Translations under genes and position numbers: made by a program | Shown: in pieces, positions 1-7,632 of the stretch | Layout: every line of letters begins with the position of its first letter | How positions within the stretch are numbered: the first letter of the stretch is position 1 | Source of the DNA: Streptomyces sp. NBC_00490 | GTDB lineage: Bacteria > Actinomycetota > Actinomycetes > Streptomycetales > Streptomycetaceae | Assembly (NCBI RefSeq): GCF_036013645.1 | Contig: NZ_CP107869.1 | Location: 2,170,001-2,234,000, forward strand | Length of the DNA: 64,000 nucleotides | Reading direction: 5' to 3' | Notes under the pieces: generated by a model | Databases searched by the model: none | Seen by the model: the letters and a program-made list of their open reading frames with translations, nothing else | Told to the model about the DNA's origin: nothing

Positions 1-537
1 GTTGACGGCGGCGAGGACCGGGGCGACGCGCTCCACGGCTTCGGGGGTGAGGAAGCCGTTGCTCTTCCAGACCACCGGGACGCCCGACGTCCGCGCGTGC
101 GCGCCGAGTTCGAGGGTCAGCTCGGCGGCGAGGGAGGGCTCGGAGTACGACAGGGCGATGCCGCCGCCCCGTTCCGCCGCGGTCCGCACCAGTGCCTCGG
201 GGTCGGTGTCGCGCGGGGCGACGCGGCTGTCGGGGTCCCTGCCGTACTGGGAGACACGGTGGTTGACGCAGTAGTCGCAGCGGAACGAGCAGCCCGGCGG
301 GGCCAGCGTCAGCAGCGGCAGGCCGGGCCGGAAGTGGTAGAAGGGCTTGCGCTCGACCGACGACCAGTGCTCGACGGTGGTTCCCCGGGTGGCGGTCAGC
401 ACCCGGTCGCCCTCCCGTCTGCGTACCTTGCAGGCGCCGGTGTCACCGTCGCGCAGCCGGCAGCGGAAGGGGCAGAGGGTGCACTGAAGGCCACCCTCGA
501 CGGGACGGTAGAAGTCGGCAGGCACCCAAGCGACCAC
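1..537 (-). CDS. Radical SAM protein, AmmeMemoRadiSam/PFL-activase-like (partial, 3' end outside window)
   Basis: The minus strand reads openly from a GTG at 537 to the left edge, giving 179 residues without a stop. Residues 19-26 carry CTLCPFRC and residues 83-90 carry CSFRCDYC, the CX3CX2C motif that binds the 4Fe-4S cluster of radical SAM enzymes. The pattern of an early Cys cluster, an HFRPG segment and then the SAM motif matches the radical SAM member of the AmmeMemoRadiSam group and PflA/PflX-like activases. The substrate is unknown; the family makes a 5'-deoxyadenosyl radical from SAM. A TTG at 543 is an alternative start. The gene is divergent from pobA. The family call is firm, the precise function is not. 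Confidence 0.75.
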   Translation of the reverse strand, partial: MVAWVPADFYRPVEGGLQCTLCPFRCRLRDGDTGACKVRRREGDRVLTATRGTTVEHWSSVERKPFYHFRPGLPLLTLAPPGCSFRCDYCVNHRVSQYGRDPDSRVAPRDTDPEALVRTAAERGGGIALSYSEPSLAAELTLELGAHARTSGVPVVWKSNGFLTPEAVERVAPVLAAVN

Positions 538-637
538 GCCGTCCAACCCATCACCCCGCTCGCGAGCACCGCACGGTCACCCGGATTTCCACGGTACTCG
601 GTTCCCGGCCGCGACAGGGCGCGGACATAATGCTCGG

Positions 638-1861
638 ATGACTTCCCCCACCCCCCACTCCAACTCCGGTGCCGTACACCGCAGTCCGGTCGTCGTCATC
701 GGCGCCGGGCCCGCGGGGCTGACCATCGGGAACATTCTGCGGGCCGCCTCCGTCGACTGTGTGGTCCTGGAGATCGAGACCCGTGAGTTCATCGAGCGGC
801 GGCCGCGGGCCGGGGTGCTGGAGGAGTGGGCGGTACGCGGTCTGGAGGAGCGGGGCCTCGCGGTGAACCTGCTGGAGCGGGCGCAGCGGCACGCCGAGTG
901 CGAGTTCCGGTTCGGCGGGGAGCGGTACCGGTTCGAGTACGCCGAACTGACGGGTCATCACCACTGGATCTATCCGCAGCAGTTGCTGGTGACCGACCTG
1001 GTGCGCGAGTACGCCGACGTGCGCGGCGGCGACATACGGTTCGGCGTGCGGGACGTGGAGCTGCACGACCTGGACACGGACCGCCCGGCGGTGTCGTACA
1101 CGGACCCGGAGTCGGGTGAACGGGTGCTGATCCACTGTGACTTCGTCGCGGGCTGTGACGGTGCACGCGGTGCGACCCGCGCCGTAGTGACGCCGGAGCG
1201 CGCGCACGTCTCCCGTTACGACTACGGCATCGGCTGGCTGGCGCTGCTCGCCGAGGCCCCGCCGTCCAACGACTGCGTGGTGTTCGGCATGCACCCCCAC
1301 GGCTTCGCCGGCCACATGGCCCGCAGCCCCGAGGTCACCCGCTACTACCTGGAGTGCCCGCCGGGCGACGACCCGGAGAACTGGTCGCACGACCGCGTCT
1401 GGTCCGAGCTGCGGGAACGCCTGGGGGCGGCGGGCGCACCGCCCCTCACGGAGGGCCGGCTGATCGAGAAGCGCGTCCTCGACATGCACAGCTATGTCGT
1501 CGAGCCGATGGCGTTCGGCCGGCTCTTCCTCGCCGGGGACGCCGCCCATCTGACGGCGCCCATCGCGGCGAAGGGCATGAACCTCGCCCTGCACGACGCG
1601 TTCGTGCTCGGCGACGCGCTGGTCGCACAGCTCGGCAAGGGCGACGGCACGGGACTGTCCGGCTACTCGTCCGCGTGCCTGGGCCGGGTCTGGGACTACC
1701 AGGAGTTCTCCCAGTGGCTCTCCGGCATCTACCACGGCACCTCCTCCGGCGACCCCTACCGCGCGGGCACCACCCTGGCCCGGCTGCGCCGCCTCTTCGG
1801 TTCGCCGTCCGCGGCGTCGGCCTTCGCGGAGCAGTACCTGGGCAAGGGGTCCGGGTACTGA
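638..1861 (+). CDS. pobA: 4-hydroxybenzoate 3-monooxygenase (p-hydroxybenzoate hydroxylase)
   Basis: A 407-residue class A flavoprotein monooxygenase expected to convert 4-hydroxybenzoate to protocatechuate with NAD(P)H and O2 in the cytoplasm. VVIGAGPAG near residues 18-26 is the FAD dinucleotide motif, RAGVLE near residue 57 is the stretch typical of PobA, CDGARG near 173 is the DG motif, and GDAAHLTAPIAAKGMNLA near 299-316 is the second FAD-ribityl site with the PobA-like AKGMNLA. Length fits the family (about 390-400) plus a short N-terminal extension. No protocatechuate ring-cleavage genes are adjacent. A CATAAT box lies at 626-631, only six bases before the ATG, and no ribosome site is visible, so a leaderless transcript is likely. 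Confidence 0.88.
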   Translation: MTSPTPHSNSGAVHRSPVVVIGAGPAGLTIGNILRAASVDCVVLEIETREFIERRPRAGVLEEWAVRGLEERGLAVNLLERAQRHAECEFRFGGERYRFEYAELTGHHHWIYPQQLLVTDLVREYADVRGGDIRFGVRDVELHDLDTDRPAVSYTDPESGERVLIHCDFVAGCDGARGATRAVVTPERAHVSRYDYGIGWLALLAEAPPSNDCVVFGMHPHGFAGHMARSPEVTRYYLECPPGDDPENWSHDRVWSELRERLGAAGAPPLTEGRLIEKRVLDMHSYVVEPMAFGRLFLAGDAAHLTAPIAAKGMNLALHDAFVLGDALVAQLGKGDGTGLSGYSSACLGRVWDYQEFSQWLSGIYHGTSSGDPYRAGTTLARLRRLFGSPSAASAFAEQYLGKGSGY

Positions 1862-1867
1862 GCCGTC

Positions 1868-2227
1868 TCAGTCGTGCACCGGCCGGTCGTCGAGCCGGTG
1901 GTCCGCCACGCTGAGCGCCTCGTCCACCAGCCGCCGCAGATGCCCGTCCCGCAGTGCGTAGATCACCCGCCGCCCCTCTTTCCGTGTGGTCACCAGCCCC
2001 GCCAGCCGCAACCGTGCCAGGTGCTGGCTGACCGCGGGACGCGCCGCTCCGCAGGCTTCCGTGAGGGTCGTGACGTCGGCCTCTCCCCTGGTCAGGGCGT
2101 GCAGCAGGGCGAGGCGGGTGCGGTCGCCGAGGAGGGCGAGGAGTTCGGCGGCGAGGGCGAACTGTTCGTCGCCGGGAGTACGCGGGTGCGCATGATGCGC
2201 AGGTGACAGGTGCGTGCGTGCGCTCAT
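1868..2227 (-). CDS. ArsR/SmtB-family metal-sensing regulator
   Basis: A 119-residue winged-helix protein. Residues 24-95 hold the ArsR fold: LLALLGDRTRLALLHAL, then the recognition helix region RPAVSQHLARLRLAGLV and the wing TRKEGRRVIYAL. The N-terminus is His-rich (SPAHHAHP), a possible metal site. It is divergent from a cation diffusion facilitator, the usual arrangement for a metal-responsive repressor and the exporter it controls. The start region looks leaderless: a CATTAT box on the minus strand lies six bases before the ATG at 2227. A GTG two codons upstream is also possible. The metal (Zn, Co or Ni) cannot be told from sequence. Confidence 0.85.
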   Translation of the reverse strand: MSARTHLSPAHHAHPRTPGDEQFALAAELLALLGDRTRLALLHALTRGEADVTTLTEACGAARPAVSQHLARLRLAGLVTTRKEGRRVIYALRDGHLRRLVDEALSVADHRLDDRPVHD

Positions 2228-2239
2228 ACGCACATAATG
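2214..2239. promoter_or_regulatory. Shared divergent promoter and candidate operator for ArsR/CDF pair
   Basis: GTGCGT at 2214-2219 and ACGCAC at 2228-2233 form a perfect 6-bp inverted repeat with an 8-bp spacer, directly abutting CATAATG at 2233-2239. That box reads as a -10 (CATAAT) toward the transporter and as a -10 (CATTAT) toward the regulator. The geometry suits autorepression by the ArsR protein, but the palindrome is not the canonical SmtB/CzrA sequence. Confidence 0.4.
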
Positions 2240-2287
2240 GCGCCGTGGGCGGGGAACGTCCACTACACGCACCGGAAGGGGAAGCAC

Positions 2288-3324
2288 GTGAGCGACCGTC
2301 GTCACCACGAACACGGACACCACCATCACACCCCTTCGGGCCTCCGCCACCGCCTCACCCACCTCCTCACGCCCCACTCCCACGAGAGCGCCGACAAGCT
2401 GGACTCCGCCCTGGAGTCCTCGGCGCGCGGCATGCGCGCCCTGTGGGTCTCGCTCGCGGTGCTCGGCGTGACGGCGGCGGCGCAGGCGGTCGTGGTGGTG
2501 CTGTCCGGGTCGGTCGCACTGCTCGGGGACACCGTGCACAACACCGCGGACGCGCTGACCGCCGTGCCGCTGGGGATCGCGTTCGTCATCGGCCGGCGTG
2601 CGGCGACGCGGCGCTTCACCTACGGATACGGGCGGGCGGAGGATCTCGCGGGCATCGCGATCGTGCTGACGATCGCCGCGTCGGCGGCGTTCGCCGGCTG
2701 GACGGCGATCGAGCGGCTCCTCGACCCGCGTCCCGTCCAGCACGTCCCGGCGGTCGCCGTCGCCGCGCTCGTCGGCTTCGCGGGCAACGAGTGGGTGGCC
2801 CGGTACCGGATCCGGGTCGGCCGGGACATCGGCTCGGCCGCGCTAGTCGCGGACGGACTGCACGCCCGTACGGACGGATTCACGTCACTGGCCGTGCTGC
2901 TGGGGGCGGGCGGCTCGGCCCTGCGCTGGCAACTCGCCGACCCCGTCGTGGGGTTGGCGATCACCGCCGCCATCGCTCTCGTGCTGCGGGACGCCGCGCG
3001 CGAGGTGTTCCGGCGGGTGATGGACGCCGTCGACCCGGCGCTCGTCGACCGGGCCGAGCACACCCTGCGGGAGGTCGAGGGCGTGCGCGAGGTCGGTGAG
3101 CTGCGGCTGCGCTGGATCGGGCACCGGCTGCGCGCGCCGAGGTCGCGGTGGTCGTCGACGGCGACATGACGGTACGTCAGTCCCATGCGGTGGCCGTCGA
3201 GGCCGAGCACGCCCTGCTGCACGCGGTCCCCCGGCTCACCGCGGCCCTGGTGCACGCCGACCCCGCACCGCTGCCGGGTGAGGACGACCCGCATCACACC
3301 CTCGCCCATCACACCGCGGCCTGA
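2288..3324 (+). CDS. Cation diffusion facilitator transporter, apparently frameshifted near 3130
   Basis: Metal/proton antiporter of the CDF (CzcD/ZitB) family. The start is the GTG at 2288, preceded by GGAAGGGGAAG; the N-terminus is a His-rich metal-binding stretch (HHEHGHHHH). Membrane segments follow, with GDTVHNTADALTA (HxxxD in TM2) and a matching VADGLHARTDG (TM5). The frame that starts here stops at 3167-3169. The expected C-terminal cytoplasmic domain continues in another frame (AEVAVVVDGDMTVRQ, then HALLHAVPRLTAALVHADP) to a stop at 3322-3324. An extra CG dinucleotide in the CGCGCG run near 3128-3134 explains the shift. This is either a sequencing error or a real mutation truncating the dimerisation domain. 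ArsR is divergent upstream. Confidence 0.8.
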
Positions 3325-3334
3325 GCTCGGGGAC

Positions 3335-3892
3335 TCAGGCGATCCCGAGCCCCTCCAGCACCACCGCACCCGGCAGCTCCGCGAACGCCTTCCCCGGCAC
3401 CAGCAGCTTGCCGCGCCGCCGTCCGCTGCCCACAAGGACGTACGGCAGGTCGACGACGGCCGAGTCCACCAGGACGGGCCAGTCGGCGGGGAGTCCCACG
3501 GGGGTGATGCCGCCGTACTCCATGCCGCTCTCCCCCGTCGCCGTGTCCATCGAGGCGAACGAGGCCTTGCGGGCGCCCAGTTGGCGGCGCACCACACCGT
3601 TGACGTCGACGCGGGTGGTGGACAGGACGACACAGGCGGCCAGTTGGGACTCTCCGCCGCGCTTGCCCGCGACGATGACGCAGTTCGCGGACTGTTCGAG
3701 CAGCTCCTGCCCGTAGTGCTGCACGAAGACGGCCGTGTCGGCCCACTGCGGGTCGGTCTCGACGTAGACGATCTGCTCGGCGGGGACGCTGCCGCTCCAG
3801 CGGCGTACGGCGTCCGCGACGGGGGCGGTCAGCTCGTCGAGGCAGTCGGGGGCGGGCCGGGCGTTGTCGAAGTGTCCGATGGGTGCGTCCAT
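3335..3892 (-). CDS. YbaK/EbsC-family protein (aminoacyl-tRNA deacylase fold)
   Basis: A 185-residue stand-alone editing-domain protein related to YbaK/ProX, which hydrolyse mischarged Cys- or Ala-tRNAPro. Landmarks include CVIVAGKRGGE at residues 71-81, with the conserved lysine at 77, and the loop EYGGITPVGLP near 125-135 that closes the acyl pocket in the family. Length is normal for the family. It stands alone, ending tail-to-tail with the CDF gene and running in the same direction as the regulator gene upstream on the minus strand. The exact tRNA substrate cannot be assigned from sequence. Confidence 0.85.
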   Translation of the reverse strand: MDAPIGHFDNARPAPDCLDELTAPVADAVRRWSGSVPAEQIVYVETDPQWADTAVFVQHYGQELLEQSANCVIVAGKRGGESQLAACVVLSTTRVDVNGVVRRQLGARKASFASMDTATGESGMEYGGITPVGLPADWPVLVDSAVVDLPYVLVGSGRRRGKLLVPGKAFAELPGAVVLEGLGIA

Positions 3893-3912
3893 GGCCGCAC
3901 GCTAACAGCCGC

Positions 3913-4485
3913 TCAGGGCGCGGCCGGCACCGAGATGGCCAGCAGCAGTTCCATCGGGACGTCACCCTGATTGCCGTAGGTGTGCGAGGCGTTGGCCTCG
4001 AAGGTGACGCTGGAGCCGGCCGGGACGCGGTACTCGACACCGTCGACGGTGAGGGTCAGTTCGCCCACCGTGACATGCGCGATCTCGACCGTGCCGACCG
4101 GGTGCGGATCGGAGGAGCTGCTCTCACCCGGCATGAGCTTCCACGCCCACATCTCCAGTGGGCCGGGGGCCTCCGTGCCCGCGAGGAGCTTGCTGTAGCT
4201 GCCCGCGTCGGTGTGCCACAGCCGGACGACCTGCTCGGGCGGGACGATGCGCACCTTCGGGCCCTGCTCGTAGTCGAGCAGGGTGGTGACGCTGACCCCG
4301 AGGGCGTCGCCGATCTTCACGACGGTGCCGATACTCGGATTGGTCCGGGCCTGTTCGATCTGGATGAGCATGCCGCGGCTGACTCCGGCGCGCGCGGCCA
4401 GCGCGTCGAGGGTGAAGCCGCGTTCGGTCCGCCAGCGCTTGACATTGCGCGCCAGGGACTGGGTCAGCAGATCGAGGTCCGACAC
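3913..4485 (-). CDS. XRE-family regulator with C-terminal cupin domain
   Basis: A 190-residue two-domain regulator: an N-terminal Cro/C1 helix-turn-helix (LDALAARAGVSRGMLIQIE) and a C-terminal cupin that probably senses a small ligand (HPVGTVEIAHVTVGELTLTV, with PAGSSVTFEANASHTYGN forming the second cupin box). I chose the GTG at 4485 because GGACGTGAT precedes it and the resulting N-terminus (SDLDLLTQSLARN) is the usual one; a GTG at 4518 would add eleven residues that lie over the promoter. It is divergent from a DMT transporter and probably controls it and itself through the inverted repeat between them. Confidence 0.85.
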   Translation of the reverse strand: MSDLDLLTQSLARNVKRWRTERGFTLDALAARAGVSRGMLIQIEQARTNPSIGTVVKIGDALGVSVTTLLDYEQGPKVRIVPPEQVVRLWHTDAGSYSKLLAGTEAPGPLEMWAWKLMPGESSSSDPHPVGTVEIAHVTVGELTLTVDGVEYRVPAGSSVTFEANASHTYGNQGDVPMELLLAISVPAAP

Positions 4486-4512
4486 ATCACGTCCAATATT
4501 CTGTATGACACA

Positions 4513-4543
4513 GTGCACCTGACTGAACTACGGTGAGGTGCAC
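4513..4543. promoter_or_regulatory. Inverted repeat operator between XRE-cupin regulator and DMT transporter
   Basis: GTGCACCT at 4513-4520 is repeated in perfect inverse as AGGTGCAC at 4536-4543, 23 bp apart, and each arm contains the self-palindromic core GTGCAC. The site sits between the divergent starts at 4485 and 4579, where an XRE regulator of its neighbour would be expected to bind. Confidence 0.5.
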
Positions 4544-4578
4544 CCGATCGTTCACCGAACTGTACTGCGAGGCGCCCC

Positions 4579-5436
4579 GTGACAGCACTCTTCGCCCTGG
4601 CCAGCAGCCTCCTGTGGGGGCTGGCCGACTTCGGCGGCGGACTGCTGACCCGGCGCGTCCCCGCGCTCACCGTGGTGGTCGTCTCACAGGCGATCGCGGC
4701 GGTCGTGCTCGGCGTGACCGTGGTCGCCACCGGTGGCTGGAGCGAGGCCGGGCCGCGGCTGTGGTTCGCGGCCGCCGCCGGACTCGTCGGCCCCGTCGGC
4801 CTGATCTGCTTCTACAAGGCGCTCGCCCTGGGCCCGATGGGCGTGGTCTCCCCGCTCGGCACCCTCGGCGTGGCCGTCCCGGTCGGCGTGGGTCTCGTCC
4901 TCGGTGAGCGCCCTGGTCCGGCGCAGTTCGCGGGGATCGGGGTCGCCGTCCTCGGTGTCGCCCTCGCGGGCGGCCCGCAACTGAGGGGCGCCCCCGTGCA
5001 GCGGCGGACCATCCTGCTCACCCTGGTCGCGGCGTTCGGCTTCGGCACGGTGTTCGCCCTGATCGCGGAGGCGTCCACCACGGTCACCGGCCTGTTCCTC
5101 GCGCTCTTCGTGCAGCGTGTGGTGAACGTCGTCGTCGGCGGCGCCGTGCTGTACACCTCGGTCCGCAGGGGCGCCCCCGCGCTCCCGGCGGGCGGTTTCC
5201 CCTGGGCCTCGTTCCCGGCGCTGGCCTTCGTCGGCCTCGCGGACGTCGCGGCGAACGGCACCTACGCGGTCGCCGCCGGACTGGGCCCGGTCACCGTGGC
5301 CGCGGTGCTCGCCTCGCTCTACCCCGTGGTGACCGCCCTCGCCGCACGCGGTTTCCTCAGCGAACGACTACGGGCCGTCCAGGCGGCCGGCGCCGGCCTG
5401 GCCCTGGTCGGCACACTGCTGCTGGCGACCGGCTGA
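4579..5436 (+). CDS. EamA/DMT-family transporter
   Basis: A 285-residue membrane protein with about ten hydrophobic segments in two similar halves, the layout of drug/metabolite transporters. Markers are an N-terminal LLWGLADFGGGLL segment and, in the second half, GLGPVTVAAVLASLYPVVTALAA, which corresponds to the conserved end of the second EamA repeat. It starts at a GTG. The substrate is unknown; members export amino acids, nucleobases or drugs. The divergent XRE-cupin regulator probably controls it. Confidence 0.85.
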   Translation: MTALFALASSLLWGLADFGGGLLTRRVPALTVVVVSQAIAAVVLGVTVVATGGWSEAGPRLWFAAAAGLVGPVGLICFYKALALGPMGVVSPLGTLGVAVPVGVGLVLGERPGPAQFAGIGVAVLGVALAGGPQLRGAPVQRRTILLTLVAAFGFGTVFALIAEASTTVTGLFLALFVQRVVNVVVGGAVLYTSVRRGAPALPAGGFPWASFPALAFVGLADVAANGTYAVAAGLGPVTVAAVLASLYPVVTALAARGFLSERLRAVQAAGAGLALVGTLLLATG

Positions 5437-5447
5437 GCGTCCCCGGA

Positions 5448-6200
5448 TCAGTCAAGCTCGGCGAGTTTCGCCGCGCTCTCCTCGTCCAGCCCGGCCAGCG
5501 CGTTGAGCTGCTCCGGAGTGACCCCCTCGGGGATCGGCCGGGGCGCCGGGGTCCGCAGCGGCGGCTGCCAGCCGTCCTCGGGAGTCCATCGCCGTACGAC
5601 CTTGGCGGGCGCCCCCGCCACCACGGCGTGGTCGGGCACCGCACCGCGCACCACCGCCCCGGCCGCCACGACGACGTTCCGCCCGATCCGCGCCCCCGGC
5701 AGGATCACGGCGCCGGTGCCGATCCAGCAGCCGGGGCCGATCTCCACCGGCTCCATGCGCGGCCACTGCTTGCCGATGGGCTCGTGGGGATCGTCGTACG
5801 AATGGTTCGTGGACGTGACGTACACATAGGGCCCGAAGTAGCAGTCGCTGCCGATGGTGACCGTCGTGTCGGCGATGACATGACTGCCGCGGCCGAGGAC
5901 GACGCCGTCCCCGATCCGCAGGATCGGTTCCGGGCCGAGGTCCAGGTCGGGCATCAGACCGGCGGTCAGGGTGACCTGCTCACCGACGATGCAGTGCGAA
6001 CCCAGCGTGATCCACGGCTCCCCGAAGACCGTGCCGAGCGGAAACGCGAGCCGCGAGTGCTCGCCCAGCGCGCCGAAGCGGAACCGTCCCGGGTGCTCGG
6101 CGGTCACGGAACCCGTGCGCTGCACCCAGGCCCAGCCCGCGTGGACGGCACGCTGCGTGAGGCTGCGACACCAGGATGAGAACGTGTTCTTCTTCGGCAC
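5448..6200 (-). CDS. Acyltransferase with left-handed beta-helix (hexapeptide repeats)
   Basis: A 250-residue protein. Repeated hexapeptide turns run from about residue 75 to 185 (for example IGDGVVLGRGSHVIAD and IGPGCWIGTGAVILPGARIG), forming a trimeric beta-helix like that of CoA-dependent O/N-acetyltransferases. A histidine-bearing loop (STNHSYDDPHEPI), equivalent to the catalytic histidine loop of maltose/xenobiotic acetyltransferases, precedes the last coils. The tail EQLNALAGLDEESAAKLAELD looks like a helix-hairpin-helix-like extension. The start is a GTG at 6200. It is divergent from a gamma-carbonic-anhydrase-like protein with the same fold. The acceptor is unknown. Confidence 0.8.
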   Translation of the reverse strand: MPKKNTFSSWCRSLTQRAVHAGWAWVQRTGSVTAEHPGRFRFGALGEHSRLAFPLGTVFGEPWITLGSHCIVGEQVTLTAGLMPDLDLGPEPILRIGDGVVLGRGSHVIADTTVTIGSDCYFGPYVYVTSTNHSYDDPHEPIGKQWPRMEPVEIGPGCWIGTGAVILPGARIGRNVVVAAGAVVRGAVPDHAVVAGAPAKVVRRWTPEDGWQPPLRTPAPRPIPEGVTPEQLNALAGLDEESAAKLAELD

Positions 6201-6309
6201 GAGGTCACCGTACTCACGGTGAGGAGGGGCGCCGGGTGGCCGGGCCTGTGATCTTCGCCCCACGCGCGTGGCGTACGGTGCCGGTGTCAGCGACGACGAG
6301 GAGAAGGCG

Positions 6310-6837
6310 ATGACGCACAAGGCGTTGGTCACGGGCATCGGCGGCCGGGAACCGAAGATCGACGGCGAGGCCTTCGTGGCCCCCACCGCCTCGGTGATCG
6401 GCGATGTGACGCTGGAGGCGGGGGCGAGCCTCTGGTACGGCGCCGTGGCCCGCGGCGACGTCGAGCGGATCTCCGTCGGCGCGCAGAGCAACATCCAGGA
6501 CAACTGCACCCTGCACGCCGACCCGGGGTTCCCCGTCACGATCGGCCAGCGGGTGTCGGTGGGGCACAACGCGGTGGTGCACGGGGCGACGGTCGAGGAC
6601 GACTGCCTGATCGGGATGGGCGCGACCGTGCTGAACGGCGCGGTGATCGGCGCGGGGTCGCTGGTGGCGGCACAGGCACTGGTCCCGCAGGGGATGCAGG
6701 TGCCGCCGGGTTCACTGGTGGCGGGCGTACCGGCGAAGGTGAGGCGTGAGCTGACGGAGGAAGAACGTCAGGGAGTCACACTGAACGGCACGCTGTACGC
6801 GGATCTGGCGAAGGCGCACAACGAAATCCACGGCTAG
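6310..6837 (+). CDS. Gamma-carbonic-anhydrase-family protein
   Basis: A 175-residue left-handed beta-helix protein. The three zinc ligands of the family are visible as His69 (CTLHADPG), His86 and His91 (VGHNAVVHG). The C-terminal helix (ELTEEERQGVTLNG) packs against the helix in relatives such as YrdA/CaiE/PaaY. The ATG at 6310 is preceded by GAGGAGAAGG, so the longer reading from 6268 is not used. Many members are not proven carbonic anhydrases; some are thioesterases acting on CoA thioesters. It is divergent from the acyltransferase and ends next to a dispersed intergenic repeat. Confidence 0.88.
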   Translation: MTHKALVTGIGGREPKIDGEAFVAPTASVIGDVTLEAGASLWYGAVARGDVERISVGAQSNIQDNCTLHADPGFPVTIGQRVSVGHNAVVHGATVEDDCLIGMGATVLNGAVIGAGSLVAAQALVPQGMQVPPGSLVAGVPAKVRRELTEEERQGVTLNGTLYADLAKAHNEIHG

Positions 6838-6849
6838 GCAACCCACCCA

Positions 6850-6901
6850 GGGGCGCGGGGCTGTATCGATCTGCGGCTACCGCCGCGTGGGCGCGACCAG
6901 C
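6850..6901 (+). repeat. Dispersed intergenic repeat, copy 1
   Basis: Contains GGGGCGCGGGGCTGTATCGA, a small GCGG-N-CCGC hairpin and GCGCGACCAGC. The same element recurs at 20517-20585 and 60671-60742, in variant form at 46709-46775, and as a short version near 17460. This copy sits between the convergent ends of the gamma-CA and DedA genes. Confidence 0.8.
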
Positions 6902-6923
6902 AACGCCGAACCCGCGCCCGAGG

Positions 6924-7568
6924 TCACTCAGAAGCCCCTACGGTCTCGGCCTCACGCACCGCGCTCTGCCCCTTCGCTGCCTTGCGCTTGAGCACCAGCA
7001 TCGACGTGAGTCCGATCAGCACGGCGAGGACCAGGCCCAGCCACGAGAACCGCTTCAGCCACGACTCCGCGACGATGCCCACGTAGTAGATGACGGCCGT
7101 CGTACCGCCCGCCCAGAGGATGCCGCCGAGAACGTTGGCGATCAGGAACTTCCAGTACGGCATCCGCAGCACACCCGCCAGCGGCCCCGCGAAGATCCGC
7201 AGCAGGGCGACGAACCGGCCGAAGAAGACGGCCCACATGCCCCACTTCTCGAAGGACCGCTCCGCCGTGGCGATGTGCCCCTCGCTGAAGTGCCGGGGGA
7301 ACTTCCTGCCCAGCCAGGCGAGCAGCGGCCGGCCGCCCTTGCGGCCGATCGCGTAGCCGATCGAGTCGCCGATGATCGCTCCCGCACTGGCGCAGGCGCC
7401 GAGGATGAACGGGTTGATCTCACCGTGCTGGGAGGCGAGCAGCGCGGACGAGACGAGGATGATCTCGCCCGGCAGCGGAATGCCCAGGCTCTCCAGGCCG
7501 ATGACCAGGCCCACCAGCAGATAGATGCTGACCGCGGGTACGGTCTCGAGCCATTCCTGGACGTGCAC
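6924..7568 (-). CDS. DedA-family membrane protein
   Basis: A 214-residue integral membrane protein of the DedA/VTT family, implicated in lipid (undecaprenyl-phosphate or phospholipid) flipping and envelope homeostasis. Visible signatures are LESLGIPLPGE near residue 25-35, GAIIGDSIGYAIGR and FGRFVALLRIFAGPLAGVLRMP, the re-entrant-loop glycine/arginine motif of the family. The start is the GTG at 7568 with GGAGGAACG just upstream. UppP, another lipid-carrier gene, is in the window but not adjacent. It is a monocistron converging on the gamma-CA gene. Confidence 0.9.
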   Translation of the reverse strand: MHVQEWLETVPAVSIYLLVGLVIGLESLGIPLPGEIILVSSALLASQHGEINPFILGACASAGAIIGDSIGYAIGRKGGRPLLAWLGRKFPRHFSEGHIATAERSFEKWGMWAVFFGRFVALLRIFAGPLAGVLRMPYWKFLIANVLGGILWAGGTTAVIYYVGIVAESWLKRFSWLGLVLAVLIGLTSMLVLKRKAAKGQSAVREAETVGASE

Positions 7569-7632
7569 GGCCGTTCCTCCCGTTGTCCTGTGCTTCCGGC
7601 GCACGCTCCTCACGAGCGTGCGCCGGGGCAGC

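Noticed and set aside
551..1735. 394-codon minus-strand ORF antisense to pobA
   Set aside because: It is a GC-rich shadow frame of a clearly conserved monooxygenase gene on the other strand.
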